Shown: piece by piece, positions 17,965 to 27,077 of the stretch
Position numbering within the stretch: the first letter of the stretch is position 1
Layout: every line of letters begins with the position of its first letter
Source of the DNA: Pseudoalteromonas shioyasakiensis
GTDB lineage: Bacteria; Pseudomonadota; Gammaproteobacteria; Enterobacterales; Alteromonadaceae
Direction of reading: 5' to 3'
Length of the DNA: 64,000 nucleotides
NCBI RefSeq assembly: GCF_001550135.1
Contig: NZ_LRUE01000018.1
Coordinates: 92,820-156,819 of the forward strand
Notes under the pieces: generated by a model
Told to the model about the DNA's origin: nothing
What the model saw: only the letters and a program-made list of their open reading frames with translations
Databases searched by the model: none
Program-made: the position numbers and the translations under genes

Positions 17965-18651
17965 ATGGTTACAATAGCAGAACGACTTACATCCGCCTAC
18001 GCAAGAATTGCTCAAGCTGCAAAAAATAATCACCGCGATGAGCAATCAATCAACCTATTGGCTGTTTCAAAAACAAAACCTGCCGACGATATTATTGCTG
18101 CCTATAAGCATGGTCAACGCCAGTTTGGCGAATCATACGTTCAAGAAGCGGTAACAAAAGTCACAGCATTGGCTGATTATAAAGACATTGTTTGGCACTT
18201 TATCGGCCCTATTCAATCAAATAAAAGTGCCCAAGTAGCCACGCATTTTGATTGGGTGCAAAGCGTTGACCGCACTAAAATTGCAAAACGTCTTAACGAG
18301 CAACGACCAGCCGACAAAGCCCCGCTCAATGTATTAATTCAAGTTAATATTAGTTTAGAAGAGGCTAAGTCAGGCTGCCACCCAGACGAGCTAATGGCAT
18401 TGGCCGAATTCGTCAATCAATGTCCTAATTTATGCCTGCGCGGTGTGATGGCGATTCCTGCCAAAACCGACGATGCCCAGCTACAATTACAATATTTTGA
18501 GCAATTAAGCGCTTGCTTTGATAAACTAAAGGCCCAATATCCCCAAGTAGACACCTTGTCGATGGGTATGAGTAACGATGTTGAAGCGGCGATTGCAGCA
18601 GGTTCAACCATGGTACGCATTGGCACGGATATATTTGGCCAACGAAATTAA
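17965..18651 (+). CDS. yggS: PLP-binding protein YggS (PLP homeostasis)
   Basis: Alanine-racemase-fold protein that binds pyridoxal 5'-phosphate and buffers its level; no enzymatic activity is known. Motifs include LLAVSKTKPADDI with the PLP lysine, FGESYVQEA, WHFIGPIQSNK, LIQVNI and LSMGMSNDVEAAI ending in VRIGTDIFG. The start at 17965 gives MVTIAERL, which fits the family; an in-frame ATG at 17938 would add nine residues and sit 2 bp from the pilT start. First gene of a cluster with proC and yggT. Confidence 0.93.
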   Translation: MVTIAERLTSAYARIAQAAKNNHRDEQSINLLAVSKTKPADDIIAAYKHGQRQFGESYVQEAVTKVTALADYKDIVWHFIGPIQSNKSAQVATHFDWVQSVDRTKIAKRLNEQRPADKAPLNVLIQVNISLEEAKSGCHPDELMALAEFVNQCPNLCLRGVMAIPAKTDDAQLQLQYFEQLSACFDKLKAQYPQVDTLSMGMSNDVEAAIAAGSTMVRIGTDIFGQRN

Positions 18652-18668
18652 AAGGTGATAACAGACAT

Positions 18669-19490
18669 ATGTCAGACAAAAAAATCGCATTTATAGGCAC
18701 GGGTAACATGAGCTACGCCATCATTGGCGGCATGGTAAAGAACGGTTTTGCAGCAAAAAACATCATTGCAACCAATCGCAACCAAGAAAAATTAGCTAAG
18801 GTTGCTGCTGATTTCGGGGTGCAAACTACCGCGGATAACAACGCGGCACTTCGCGATGCAGATGTGATTGTCTTATCTGTTAAACCGCAAATGATGGGCG
18901 ATCTTTGCCAATCATTCCAAGATTCAGGCGTTGATTTTAGCGACAAGCTATTTATTTCAGTGGCAGCAGGCCTTACCGTTAGCCGTTTACGTGAAATGCT
19001 AGGTCAAGATGTGAAAATGGTGCGTTGTATGCCAAATACACCATCATTACTAGGTCGTGGTGTTTCAGGTCTTTATGGCGCTGGCGAAACCGCTGAAGAG
19101 CACGAGTTTGTACAACAAGTTTTTGAGTGTACAGGCATTGTTGTTTGGGTTGAGCAAGAATCACAAATCAACGACATCATCGCTGTTACGGGCTCATCAC
19201 CTGCTTACTTCTTCTTATTTATGGAAGCTATCGAAGAAAAAGCGAAAGCACTTGGCTTTAGTGATGAAGATGCGCGCCGTTTAGTACAGCAAACAGCACT
19301 GGGTGCCGCCGAAATGGCACTGTCGCAACCAGACATCAGCATTTCTCAGCTACGTGCAAACGTAACCTCTAAAGGGGGTACGACTCACGAAGCTGTTGAG
19401 CACCTTAAATCACAAGGTTTAGTCGGCACTGTTGCAGATGCAATGGATGCCTGTATTGCTCGCGCTGAAGCGATGGAAAAAGAACTTTAA
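18669..19490 (+). CDS. proC: Pyrroline-5-carboxylate reductase
   Basis: Last step of proline synthesis: reduction of pyrroline-5-carboxylate to proline with NAD(P)H. The 273-residue protein has the Rossmann motif FIGTGNMSYAIIGG, VLSVKPQMM, MPNTPSLLGRG, VTGSSPAYFFLFMEA and the signature TSKGGTTHEAVEHL. AAGGTGA lies upstream of the ATG, 17 bp after yggS. Confidence 0.97.
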   Translation: MSDKKIAFIGTGNMSYAIIGGMVKNGFAAKNIIATNRNQEKLAKVAADFGVQTTADNNAALRDADVIVLSVKPQMMGDLCQSFQDSGVDFSDKLFISVAAGLTVSRLREMLGQDVKMVRCMPNTPSLLGRGVSGLYGAGETAEEHEFVQQVFECTGIVVWVEQESQINDIIAVTGSSPAYFFLFMEAIEEKAKALGFSDEDARRLVQQTALGAAEMALSQPDISISQLRANVTSKGGTTHEAVEHLKSQGLVGTVADAMDACIARAEAMEKEL

Positions 19491-19513
19491 GCTTACTTTT
19501 TGAAGGTAAAACT

Positions 19514-20047
19514 ATGCAAGCCATGCACTTTTTAGTTGGGATTATTTTTGATCTCTTTTTAATGGTGGTCCTTTTACGCTTTTGGTTACAAGCGGCAAAA
19601 GCTGACTTTTACAACCCTATGAGCCAGTTTGTGGTAAAAGCCACTTCGTTCGCAGTGAACCCACTTCGTAAAATCATCCCAGGAGTGGGTGGCTTTGATA
19701 TTGCCTCGTTAGTGCTTGCTTATTTAGTTGCTGTAGCAAAACTCAGTGTTATTTTTCTGATGTTTTATAATGCTTGGGCTCCAGGTCCGGTATTTATTCA
19801 AGCGTTAATTACGGTAGTTAAAGAAGGCCTAAACTTACTATTTTGGGTATTAATTATTCGTGCTTTACTGAGCTGGGTAAGCCAAGGCTACAACCCTATT
19901 GAGGCTGTATTCCACCAGCTAACTGAGCCGATGTTGCGCCCTATCCGTAAGATTATCCCACCACTAGGTGGTCTAGACCTATCAATCTTAGTGTTGATTA
20001 TTGGTCTACAGTTTTTACAGTTTTTAGTAATGGATTTAATTGGCTAA
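19514..20047 (+). CDS. yggT: YggT family integral membrane protein
   Basis: Two tandem YGGT units of about 80 residues, each with two membrane segments and a conserved PLRKIIP or PIRKIIPP loop (MSQFVVKATSFAVNPLRKI; LTEPMLRPIRKIIP). The family is linked to osmotic shock tolerance and membrane organisation, with no defined reaction. Length is 177 residues. GAAGGT precedes the ATG. A terminator follows 20 bp after the stop. Confidence 0.95.
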   Translation: MQAMHFLVGIIFDLFLMVVLLRFWLQAAKADFYNPMSQFVVKATSFAVNPLRKIIPGVGGFDIASLVLAYLVAVAKLSVIFLMFYNAWAPGPVFIQALITVVKEGLNLLFWVLIIRALLSWVSQGYNPIEAVFHQLTEPMLRPIRKIIPPLGGLDLSILVLIIGLQFLQFLVMDLIG

Positions 20048-20067
20048 GCGTTAAACGTGAAGCAGTA

Positions 20068-20089
20068 AGGGGCCGAAAGGCCTCTTTTG
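20068..20089 (+). terminator. Rho-independent terminator after yggT
   Basis: Seven-pair stem AGGGGCC/GGCCTCT (one G-T pair) with a GAAA tetraloop, followed by TTTT. It lies between yggT and the DUF4426 gene, so it would reduce read-through to the downstream rdgB-hemW genes, which follow only a few bp later. Confidence 0.75.
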
Positions 20090-20105
20090 TTAAGTGAGAT
20101 ATACC

Positions 20106-20546
20106 ATGAAGCAATTTATTTATTTTTCTTTGATTGTATTGAGTTTATTTACAACCTTTGCCAAAGCTGATGAGCAAGCAGGCGCCCAGTACAAGATTCT
20201 TGGCCCTTGGGAAGTTCATTACATTGCATTTCCATCGACTTTTATTCAGCCAAACATTGCTAAAAACTATGATTTAGAGCGTAGCCCTAGCAAAGGGATT
20301 ATTAATATTTCGGTATTAAAAAACAGCGATAAAACAGCGCAGACTGCAACTTTAACTGGCACTGCACGTAACCTACTTGGTAATAAAAAACAGCTTACAT
20401 TTAAAGAAGTTGTGGAAGGCGATGCGATTTATTACCTCGCGCAAATCGATTACAGCAACGAAGAAATTTACCGTTTTGATATCGAAATTAATCAAAATGG
20501 CAAAGTACAAACGTTGAAGTTTCAGCAAAAATTTTACGTAGATTAA
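20106..20546 (+). CDS. DUF4426 family periplasmic protein
   Basis: Secreted protein of 146 residues. The start was set at ATG 20106, giving signal peptide MKQFIYFSLIVLSLFTTFAKA; an upstream GTG at 20094 would disrupt it. The mature part, with the motif WEVHYIAFPSTFIQP and LTGTARNLLG, fits the DUF4426 proteins that lie between yggT and rdgB in Vibrio, Shewanella and Pseudoalteromonas. Function unknown. Seven bp separate it from rdgB. Confidence 0.85.
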   Translation: MKQFIYFSLIVLSLFTTFAKADEQAGAQYKILGPWEVHYIAFPSTFIQPNIAKNYDLERSPSKGIINISVLKNSDKTAQTATLTGTARNLLGNKKQLTFKEVVEGDAIYYLAQIDYSNEEIYRFDIEINQNGKVQTLKFQQKFYVD

Positions 20547-20553
20547 TTAACCT

Positions 20554-21153
20554 ATGAACAACACCTTGGTTTTAGCCACGGGTAACCCTGGCAAAGTAAA
20601 AGAGCTGGCAAGTATGCTCAGCCCACTTAATATTAACGTGGTTCCACAAAGCGATTTTCAAGTGCCAGACGTGCCAGAAACAGGCACCACATTTGTTGAA
20701 AACGCCATTATTAAAGCGCGCCATGCAGCAAAGATCACAGGCATGCCTGCGATTGCTGATGACTCTGGCCTTGAAGTAGACGGCCTAAATGGAGCACCTG
20801 GTGTGTACTCTGCACGTTTTGCCGGAGCGGGTGCCAGCGATCAAGATAATATCGACAAGCTACTAAAAGAGCTTGCTGATAACCCAGTTCGCAGTGCGCG
20901 TTTTTGGTGTGTGTTAGTATTAATGCGCCACGCCGACGACCCTACACCACTTATTTGTAGTGCCAGTTGGGAAGGTGAAATCACCTATAGCCAAGATGGT
21001 CAGGGTGGTTTTGGTTATGATCCTGTTTTTTACGTACCGTCTGAGCAATGCACGAGCGCCCAGTTAACTAAGGAGCAAAAAAATGCCCTTAGCCATCGCG
21101 GCCAAGCTTTAAAACAACTACTTGCGCAATTGCAGCAAAAAGGCGGCCTGTGA
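20554..21153 (+). CDS. rdgB: XTP/dITP pyrophosphatase (non-canonical purine NTPase)
   Basis: Removes ITP, dITP and XTP from the nucleotide pool, preventing their incorporation into DNA. The 199-residue protein has [10 protein letters not shown] at the N terminus, [29 protein letters not shown] and the C-terminal LSHRGQAL, which together form the substrate and Mg2+ site. Ends overlap hemW by 4 bp. Confidence 0.97.
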   Translation: MNNTLVLATGNPGKVKELASMLSPLNINVVPQSDFQVPDVPETGTTFVENAIIKARHAAKITGMPAIADDSGLEVDGLNGAPGVYSARFAGAGASDQDNIDKLLKELADNPVRSARFWCVLVLMRHADDPTPLICSASWEGEITYSQDGQGGFGYDPVFYVPSEQCTSAQLTKEQKNALSHRGQALKQLLAQLQQKGGL

Positions 21154-22283
21154 GTTTACCGCCTTTAAGTTTATATGTGCACGTGCCTTGGTGCGTGCAA
21201 AAGTGCCCATACTGTGACTTTAATAGCCATGGCCAAAAAGGCACGATCCCCGAAAAAGAATACGTTCAGCATCTTATTGATGATCTCAAGGCCGATTTGC
21301 ACTTAGTGCAAGGGCGTAAAATCCATAGCATCTTTATTGGCGGCGGCACCCCAAGCTTATTAACTGGTGACGCTTATACTCGCCTACTTGGTGAAGTCGA
21401 CAGATTAATTGGCCTAACTGATGACTGTGAAATTACCCTAGAGGCAAACCCTGGTACTGTCGAAACAGGTCGCTTTAAAGAATATGTTGCCGCTGGCATC
21501 AATCGTATTTCGATTGGCGTGCAAAGCATGCAAAACGACAAGCTAAAAGCCCTTGGCCGTATTCATGGTGCTGATGAAGCAAGTTATGCGGCTAAACAGG
21601 CGCATCAAGCTGGGCTAAACAGCTTTAACCTCGATTTAATGCATGGCTTACCAGGGCAATCTGTTGCAGACGCCTTAAGCGACCTTGAAAAAATTATCGC
21701 CCTAAATCCACCTCATATCTCGTGGTATCAGCTAACAATTGAGCCAAATACTCAGTTTGCTTCTAAGCCACCGACCTTACCTCATGACGACACCCTTTGG
21801 GATATTCAAGAACAAGGTCAAGCGTTACTCGCAGCAGCAGGTTATGAGCAATACGAGATCTCAGGCTACGCGAAGCCCGGTTACCAATGCCGTCATAACT
21901 TGAATTATTGGCGATTTGGCGATTATCTCGGTATCGGCTGCGGTGCCCATGGTAAAATTACTGATGAAAATAAAGTCATCACCCGTACGGTGAAAGTAAA
22001 ACACCCACGAGGTTATATGGATCTTGCCAAACCGTATTTATACGAACAATGGCAAGTAGCAGAAGACGACTTAGCTTTTGAATTCTTTATGAATCGTTTT
22101 CGTTTAGTCGAACCCTGCCCCAAAGCTGATTTACCTTTGCTTACAAGTTTGTCACTGCAAAGTCAGGAACAAGCCTTGACTGATGCAATTGCAAAAGGCT
22201 TACTAATTGATGATAAAGATAACTGGCAGGTAAGCCAAAAAGGCCATCGCTTTTTAAATGACCTGCTAGAATTATTCGTTTAA
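21150..22283 (+). CDS. hemW: Heme chaperone HemW (radical SAM)
   Basis: Radical SAM protein related to HemN that delivers heme rather than oxidising coproporphyrinogen. The 4Fe-4S motif is [10 protein letters not shown] (CX3CX2C), followed by [27 protein letters not shown] and [11 protein letters not shown]. At 377 residues it is the HemW length and lacks the longer HemN N terminus. It begins with GTG (21150) inside the rdgB stop (GTGA overlap). Confidence 0.95.
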   Translation: MSLPPLSLYVHVPWCVQKCPYCDFNSHGQKGTIPEKEYVQHLIDDLKADLHLVQGRKIHSIFIGGGTPSLLTGDAYTRLLGEVDRLIGLTDDCEITLEANPGTVETGRFKEYVAAGINRISIGVQSMQNDKLKALGRIHGADEASYAAKQAHQAGLNSFNLDLMHGLPGQSVADALSDLEKIIALNPPHISWYQLTIEPNTQFASKPPTLPHDDTLWDIQEQGQALLAAAGYEQYEISGYAKPGYQCRHNLNYWRFGDYLGIGCGAHGKITDENKVITRTVKVKHPRGYMDLAKPYLYEQWQVAEDDLAFEFFMNRFRLVEPCPKADLPLLTSLSLQSQEQALTDAIAKGLLIDDKDNWQVSQKGHRFLNDLLELFV

Positions 22284-22323
22284 GAATTATAATTAAATTT
22301 CTAACAACTACAAAGGAACGATA

Positions 22324-24159
22324 ATGCGTAAACTGACCTTCATCGCTGCGGCGGTAAGTGTTGCATTACTTGGCGGCTGCCAACAAATGCAAGAGCAACC
22401 GAAGCCTGCACCAAGTGTACAAAGCCAACCTGTACAAAGTGAAATCGATAAAGCTAATGCCTTCTTCGAAGATACTTTTAACCGTGATGTAATGAAAAGC
22501 CCTATCTATCAAACATACATGGGCATCAAAAAAGATTACGATAAATGGGATGATGGCAGCGAAGAGCGCGTTTTAGAAGACTTTGAACAAACTAAAGCTG
22601 ATCTAGTTGCGCTTAACGCAATTAACCGCGACCTATTAGATGACGCAACAAAAGTAAGCTATGACCTTAAAAAGCAAGATTTAGAAAACGAAATTGCTGA
22701 TTTCAAATGGCGTCATTACAACTACCCTGTGAACCAAATGTTTGGTGTTCACTCGATGATCCCTGCGTTTTTAATCAACCAACATCAAATTGCCGATGTA
22801 TCTGATGCTAAAGCGTATATCTCACGTTTAAATGGTGTTACAACGGTTATTGATCAGCTAATCAAAGACCTTGAAGTACGTGCAGATAAAGGCATTATCG
22901 CGCCTAAGTTTGTTTTCCCACACGTGATTGATTCAAGCAATAATATCTTACGCGGCGCCCCATTCCATGACGGTGAAGACTCAACGTTACTAGCTGACTT
23001 TAAACGCAAAGTTAATGCGTTAGAGATTGCCGATAGCGAAAAATCAGCACTTATCAGCGATGCTGAAAAAGCCCTAAAAGCAGCAGTAAAGCCTTCTTAC
23101 ACTAAGCTAATTAACTTCTTAGCTCAGTTAGAAAAACGCGCTGATGACCGCGATGGTGCTTGGAAATTCCCTGATGGTGAAGCGTTCTACAATAATGCTT
23201 TAGCACGTACCACAACGACTGATTTAACAGCAAAAGAAATCCACACAATCGGTTTAGCTGAAGTCGCGCGTATTCACGACGAAATGCGTGAAATTAAGGA
23301 CAAAGTAGGCTTTAAAGGTGACCTTAAAGCATTCATGCAATTCATGAAAACTGATAAGCAGTTCTACTACCCTAACACAGCTGAAGGTAAACAACGTTAT
23401 CTTGATGAAGCAACAGCGCTTATCGATAACATGAAATCTCGTCTAGACGAGCTATTCATTGTTAAGCCAAAAGCTGACCTTAAAGTTAAAGCTGTTGAAG
23501 CATTCCGTGAAAAAGCAGCAGGTAAAGCGTTCTACCAACAACCTGCGCCAGATGGTTCACGCCCAGGTATTTATTACGCAAACCTTTACGACATGGAAGC
23601 AATGCCAACATACCAAATGGAAGCACTTGCATACCACGAAGGTATTCCTGGTCACCACATGCAAATTGCTATCGCGCAAGAGCTTGAAGGCGTACCTAAG
23701 TTCCGTAAATTTGGCGGCTACACAGCGTATGTTGAAGGTTGGGGTTTATACTCTGAGCTAGTACCAAAAGAAATGGGCTTATACGAAGACCCATATTCAG
23801 ATTTTGGTCGTCTTGCGATGGAATTATGGCGTGCATGTCGCCTAGTAGTAGATACAGGTATCCACGCTATGAAGTGGACACGTCAAGAAGGTATCGACTA
23901 CTACGTAAATAACACACCAAATGCGACGTCTGATGGCGTTAAAATGGTTGAGCGTCACATTGTAATGCCTTCACAAGCAACGGCATACAAAGTAGGCATG
24001 CTGAAAATTTTAGAGCTTCGTGAAGCGGCTAAAGAAAAACTAGGCGATAAATTCGATATTCGTGAATTCCACGATGTAGTACTTAAAAATGGTGCAGTAC
24101 CGTTAAATGTACTAGAGAAGTTTGTTGACCAATGGGTTGCTAAAAAACAAGCAGCTTAA
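22324..24159 (+). CDS. DUF885 family lipoprotein, metallopeptidase-like
   Basis: Predicted lipoprotein of 611 residues: the signal peptide ends in the lipobox LLGGC, so the mature N terminus is Cys19. The conserved HEGIPGHH segment in LAYHEGIPGHHMQIA resembles a zinc metallopeptidase site and defines DUF885 proteins; WGLYSE and the downstream histidines fit. Substrate is unknown, and a peptidase role in the periplasm is an inference from the motif. AAAGGAA precedes the ATG, and a strong terminator follows. Confidence 0.9.
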   Translation: MRKLTFIAAAVSVALLGGCQQMQEQPKPAPSVQSQPVQSEIDKANAFFEDTFNRDVMKSPIYQTYMGIKKDYDKWDDGSEERVLEDFEQTKADLVALNAINRDLLDDATKVSYDLKKQDLENEIADFKWRHYNYPVNQMFGVHSMIPAFLINQHQIADVSDAKAYISRLNGVTTVIDQLIKDLEVRADKGIIAPKFVFPHVIDSSNNILRGAPFHDGEDSTLLADFKRKVNALEIADSEKSALISDAEKALKAAVKPSYTKLINFLAQLEKRADDRDGAWKFPDGEAFYNNALARTTTTDLTAKEIHTIGLAEVARIHDEMREIKDKVGFKGDLKAFMQFMKTDKQFYYPNTAEGKQRYLDEATALIDNMKSRLDELFIVKPKADLKVKAVEAFREKAAGKAFYQQPAPDGSRPGIYYANLYDMEAMPTYQMEALAYHEGIPGHHMQIAIAQELEGVPKFRKFGGYTAYVEGWGLYSELVPKEMGLYEDPYSDFGRLAMELWRACRLVVDTGIHAMKWTRQEGIDYYVNNTPNATSDGVKMVERHIVMPSQATAYKVGMLKILELREAAKEKLGDKFDIREFHDVVLKNGAVPLNVLEKFVDQWVAKKQAA

Positions 24160-24173
24160 GCAATAAAGACTTG

Positions 24174-24199
24174 AAAAAGGCCGCTCAGCGGCCTTTTTT
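24174..24199 (+). terminator. Rho-independent terminator after the DUF885 gene
   Basis: Stem AAGGCCGC/GCGGCCTT around a TCA loop, flanked by an A-run on the left and TTTTTTA on the right. Symmetry of the A and T runs means it could act in both directions. Confidence 0.88.
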
Positions 24200-24258
24200 A
24201 TTTATTTAAACAACTAGTTGAGCTATAAATGTATAAATAATAAAAAACGAGTATCTCC

Positions 24259-24942
24259 ATGCAAAGCGCGATTGAGCAATTGAACAGCCGGCTTCAACAT
24301 CATCAGTTAAAAGAACTCATTGCCGATTACCAAAATTTATCGGGAGTTTTGCAAGCGGCACAATTACAACATATCTATCAATTAGCTTGCAGTAGTGAAG
24401 TTAAATACTTGTTTTTACAAAATGTGGCAGCGCATTTACTCGAAGCAAGCCCGCTGCCAAGTGAAGCTGTAGCCTTAATTGATGATATCGATAAACTGAG
24501 CTTTTTCACGCCTGGTCTTAAATTTCAAAATGCTTTTTGTGTAACAGACAATCAGGGCAATACCTTACTACATCATTTATTTACGCAGTGTCAGGCTGAT
24601 AACCTACCCTTTAATTACTTGCGTTCGTTAATGTTATTTGAAAGCAATGAAAGCTTAGGCATAGCATTAAAAACATTAAATAAGCAGCAGCTCACTCCTA
24701 TTGGTTGCTTTATAGCGCTAAACAGCACGACTCAAATGCTAGCCAAACATGAGTTCTCTGCATTATTAGCCATGATGGAAGTCGACCAAAGCCACAGCCC
24801 AAGCGCAGTCAGCGCCTTGGTAAATACCCTTAAGCAATTTTATGGTGCCAATCAACCAAAGAGTAGCGACAGTAAAGTGCTGCTTTGCGCGGCCTATTTG
24901 CAAGTGCCAACGGCGCAGTTATTAAACGCCCTTAATCAATAA
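24259..24942 (+). CDS. Hypothetical protein with weak ankyrin-like pattern
   Basis: A 227-residue soluble protein with no recognised family. The segments DNQGNTLLHHLFTQC and LNKQQLTPIGCFIAL look like two ankyrin-type helix-turn-helix units, but spacing is irregular and this is only a hint. It is rich in Leu, Gln and Ala, with no signal peptide. It ends 4 bp before the flippase gene, so the two are probably co-transcribed. Confidence 0.65.
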   Translation: MQSAIEQLNSRLQHHQLKELIADYQNLSGVLQAAQLQHIYQLACSSEVKYLFLQNVAAHLLEASPLPSEAVALIDDIDKLSFFTPGLKFQNAFCVTDNQGNTLLHHLFTQCQADNLPFNYLRSLMLFESNESLGIALKTLNKQQLTPIGCFIALNSTTQMLAKHEFSALLAMMEVDQSHSPSAVSALVNTLKQFYGANQPKSSDSKVLLCAAYLQVPTAQLLNALNQ

Positions 24943-24946
24943 TTTC

Positions 24947-26203
24947 ATGAATAAGGATGTTGTTAAAGCGTTTTTATCGCTCAGCAGTTTTACCGCCCTT
25001 AACCATGGTAGCCGTATTGTTCTTACCTTGTGCCTTGCAAGGTTATTAAGTAATGATGAGTTTGGCACTTTCGCCGCGTTACTCGCACTTTGTGAAATTC
25101 TTTTGTTACCAGCGAGCATGGGCTTTGCATCGTCGTTAATGCGTATTAGCTATCCGCTCTACAAAGCTCAACAACATGATTTACTGCGTGGCTTAAAGCA
25201 TGTTTATTTAGCTGCATCTTGTTTATTCGGGGTGATTTTTGTTGCAGCTGTGGTGATCAGCTTTCAGGCCATTTCGCCGCATCAAAGTGCCAAAGAACAT
25301 GTAATTTATTTACTGTTACTGGTGCCGATTGGCGCCATTATGCAAAGCCAATCTGCTTTTTTAGTGGCGTTAAATAAACCTAAAATAGGCCTAATAACAC
25401 AGCAATGTATCTTTGAATTATTAACCGCAGGGTTTTGTTTCTTAGTTTATTTGATACGTGGGGACTTATCGTTAGTCGAGATTTGTATATTGTTGTTTTG
25501 TAGTATCTTGTGTGTAGTCAGTTATCAATATTGGTTAATCAAGAAAATGATCGTCGCAAGTACTGCCCGCTACCAAACCAAGCAATGGTGTAAAGACTCA
25601 TTGATCATGCTCGCCAGTGGTGCAGGCACTGTATTAGTCGCAAAACTCGATGTATTACTGGTGCATCACTGGTTTGGTGCACAAGACGTAAGTATCTTCT
25701 TTCCTGCGGTGGTGATTGCCGGCTTACTGACTATTTTAGGCAATGCCGCCAACCAATATTTAAAACCCATTTTAATGGCAGATGAAACGACCGAGCAGCA
25801 ACTTAGCGAGTTAATGAAAGTGGTATGGCGTTTTAACTTTGCCGCTATTTTACTGCTTGCCCTGCTCGCAAAGCCACTACTCAACCTCTATGGCGAAAGC
25901 CAATTGCAGGAAGGGTTTTGGATTTTAATGCTGCTGTTACTCGGGCAACTGTTATTACCAGCAAGAATTTTAGCCAGTAGTATGATCAAATTAAAAGGCA
26001 ACCCGCTTATTAACTTGTACGTATTACTTGGCGCAACCAGTGTCACGGTTTTAATGGCAGTACTGTTAAAAGATCAGTTTGGCTTATTGGGGGTGGCTGT
26101 AGCATTTAGTGGTGGCTTTATGCTCGGTGCGCTTTGCCGCATGGTGATTGTATGTACACGCATGCGGCTGCCTTTATCTGTGGTATTGGGTTTAGTCAGA
26201 TAG
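24947..26203 (+). CDS. Lipopolysaccharide/polysaccharide flippase-like membrane protein (Wzx/MOP type)
   Basis: Integral membrane protein of 418 residues with about 12 hydrophobic segments and the MOP-superfamily start LSSFTALNHGSRIVLTLCLARLLSNDEFGTFAALLA. The segment ASGAGTVLVAKLDVLLVHHWFG matches the middle of polysaccharide flippases. There are no glycosyltransferase genes beside it, so its substrate is unclear. Its stop overlaps the convergent SIMPL gene by 12 bp. Confidence 0.8.
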   Translation: MNKDVVKAFLSLSSFTALNHGSRIVLTLCLARLLSNDEFGTFAALLALCEILLLPASMGFASSLMRISYPLYKAQQHDLLRGLKHVYLAASCLFGVIFVAAVVISFQAISPHQSAKEHVIYLLLLVPIGAIMQSQSAFLVALNKPKIGLITQQCIFELLTAGFCFLVYLIRGDLSLVEICILLFCSILCVVSYQYWLIKKMIVASTARYQTKQWCKDSLIMLASGAGTVLVAKLDVLLVHHWFGAQDVSIFFPAVVIAGLLTILGNAANQYLKPILMADETTEQQLSELMKVVWRFNFAAILLLALLAKPLLNLYGESQLQEGFWILMLLLLGQLLLPARILASSMIKLKGNPLINLYVLLGATSVTVLMAVLLKDQFGLLGVAVAFSGGFMLGALCRMVIVCTRMRLPLSVVLGLVR

Positions 26204-26908
26204 ATAATATTCAACACTGGTAACCACACGCACTTTTTTCAGCTGAGGTGTGTTTGAATCTCTATCAGAAATTGAAAACTGCCCCTGACGCGCTGTTTTA
26301 ATTTTACCTAATTTAGACTGTGAATCTTTGGCAAATTTCATTGCCACTTCACGGGCTTTTTCGGTTGCTTCTTGAATCATATTTGGCTTAATTTCATTTA
26401 AGCCATTAAATAAATATTGAATACGCGTTTCGTAATTGTCTTGTACTATCGCAATGCCTTGCTTGGCTAATTGGCTTACAGCGCCTAAGGCATGTTGCAC
26501 TTTTTCGATGTCATTTGAATAAACAATGACATTATTACGGGCGATATAACGAAACTGCTGATTCTCGCCGCCATATTCGCGGGCTTGTTTATCAATAATT
26601 GACTGACTACCAAGGCTGATTTCTTCATCACTAAAGCCATGTAGCTTTAAAAAGGCAACGACTGCATCGCTTTTCTCTTCAACCCGACCTACTAAATTTT
26701 CAAGGTTGTTATCGGCATCAGAAAACTGTAACGGCCATATAACAGTGTCTGCTGGCACTTCCATTTCAGCTAACCCTTTAACGTGAACAGTGCGCTCCAT
26801 GCCTTTCACATCAAGGGCTGCACTTTTCAAAATAAAACCTAATCCGAGCAAACCAACCGCCAATGCACACGCTGCAATAACGATATTAAATGGTTGCGCT
26901 TTATTCAT
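26192..26908 (-). CDS. SIMPL (DUF541) domain protein, membrane-anchored
   Basis: Protein of 238 residues with an N-terminal anchor or signal segment (FNIVIAACALAVGLLGLGFIL) and a DUF541 domain: VHVKGLAEMEVPADTVIWPLQF, ...YIARNNVIVYSNDIEKV and ATEKAREVAMKFAKDSQSKLG. The family includes E. coli YggE, tied to oxidative stress. The start was moved from the upstream codon at 26932 to ATG 26908 because AAGGAG lies 6 nt before it. Convergent with the flippase gene. Confidence 0.88.
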   Translation of the reverse strand: MNKAQPFNIVIAACALAVGLLGLGFILKSAALDVKGMERTVHVKGLAEMEVPADTVIWPLQFSDADNNLENLVGRVEEKSDAVVAFLKLHGFSDEEISLGSQSIIDKQAREYGGENQQFRYIARNNVIVYSNDIEKVQHALGAVSQLAKQGIAIVQDNYETRIQYLFNGLNEIKPNMIQEATEKAREVAMKFAKDSQSKLGKIKTARQGQFSISDRDSNTPQLKKVRVVTSVEYYLSD

Positions 26909-27077
26909 GCTTTTCTCCTTGATGTAGGTCACTGTTTTTGACTCGAAAAGTAGTTATAAACAGGTTATCTTATGAGTATAACTTTTAATACTTTAGAAGC
27001 GTGTCGGTTCTAGTTTGGGTGTATTAAACTTAACAGACCCTGAAGTTTTAACAAACAGCGCAAGCGAAGGAAACAGC

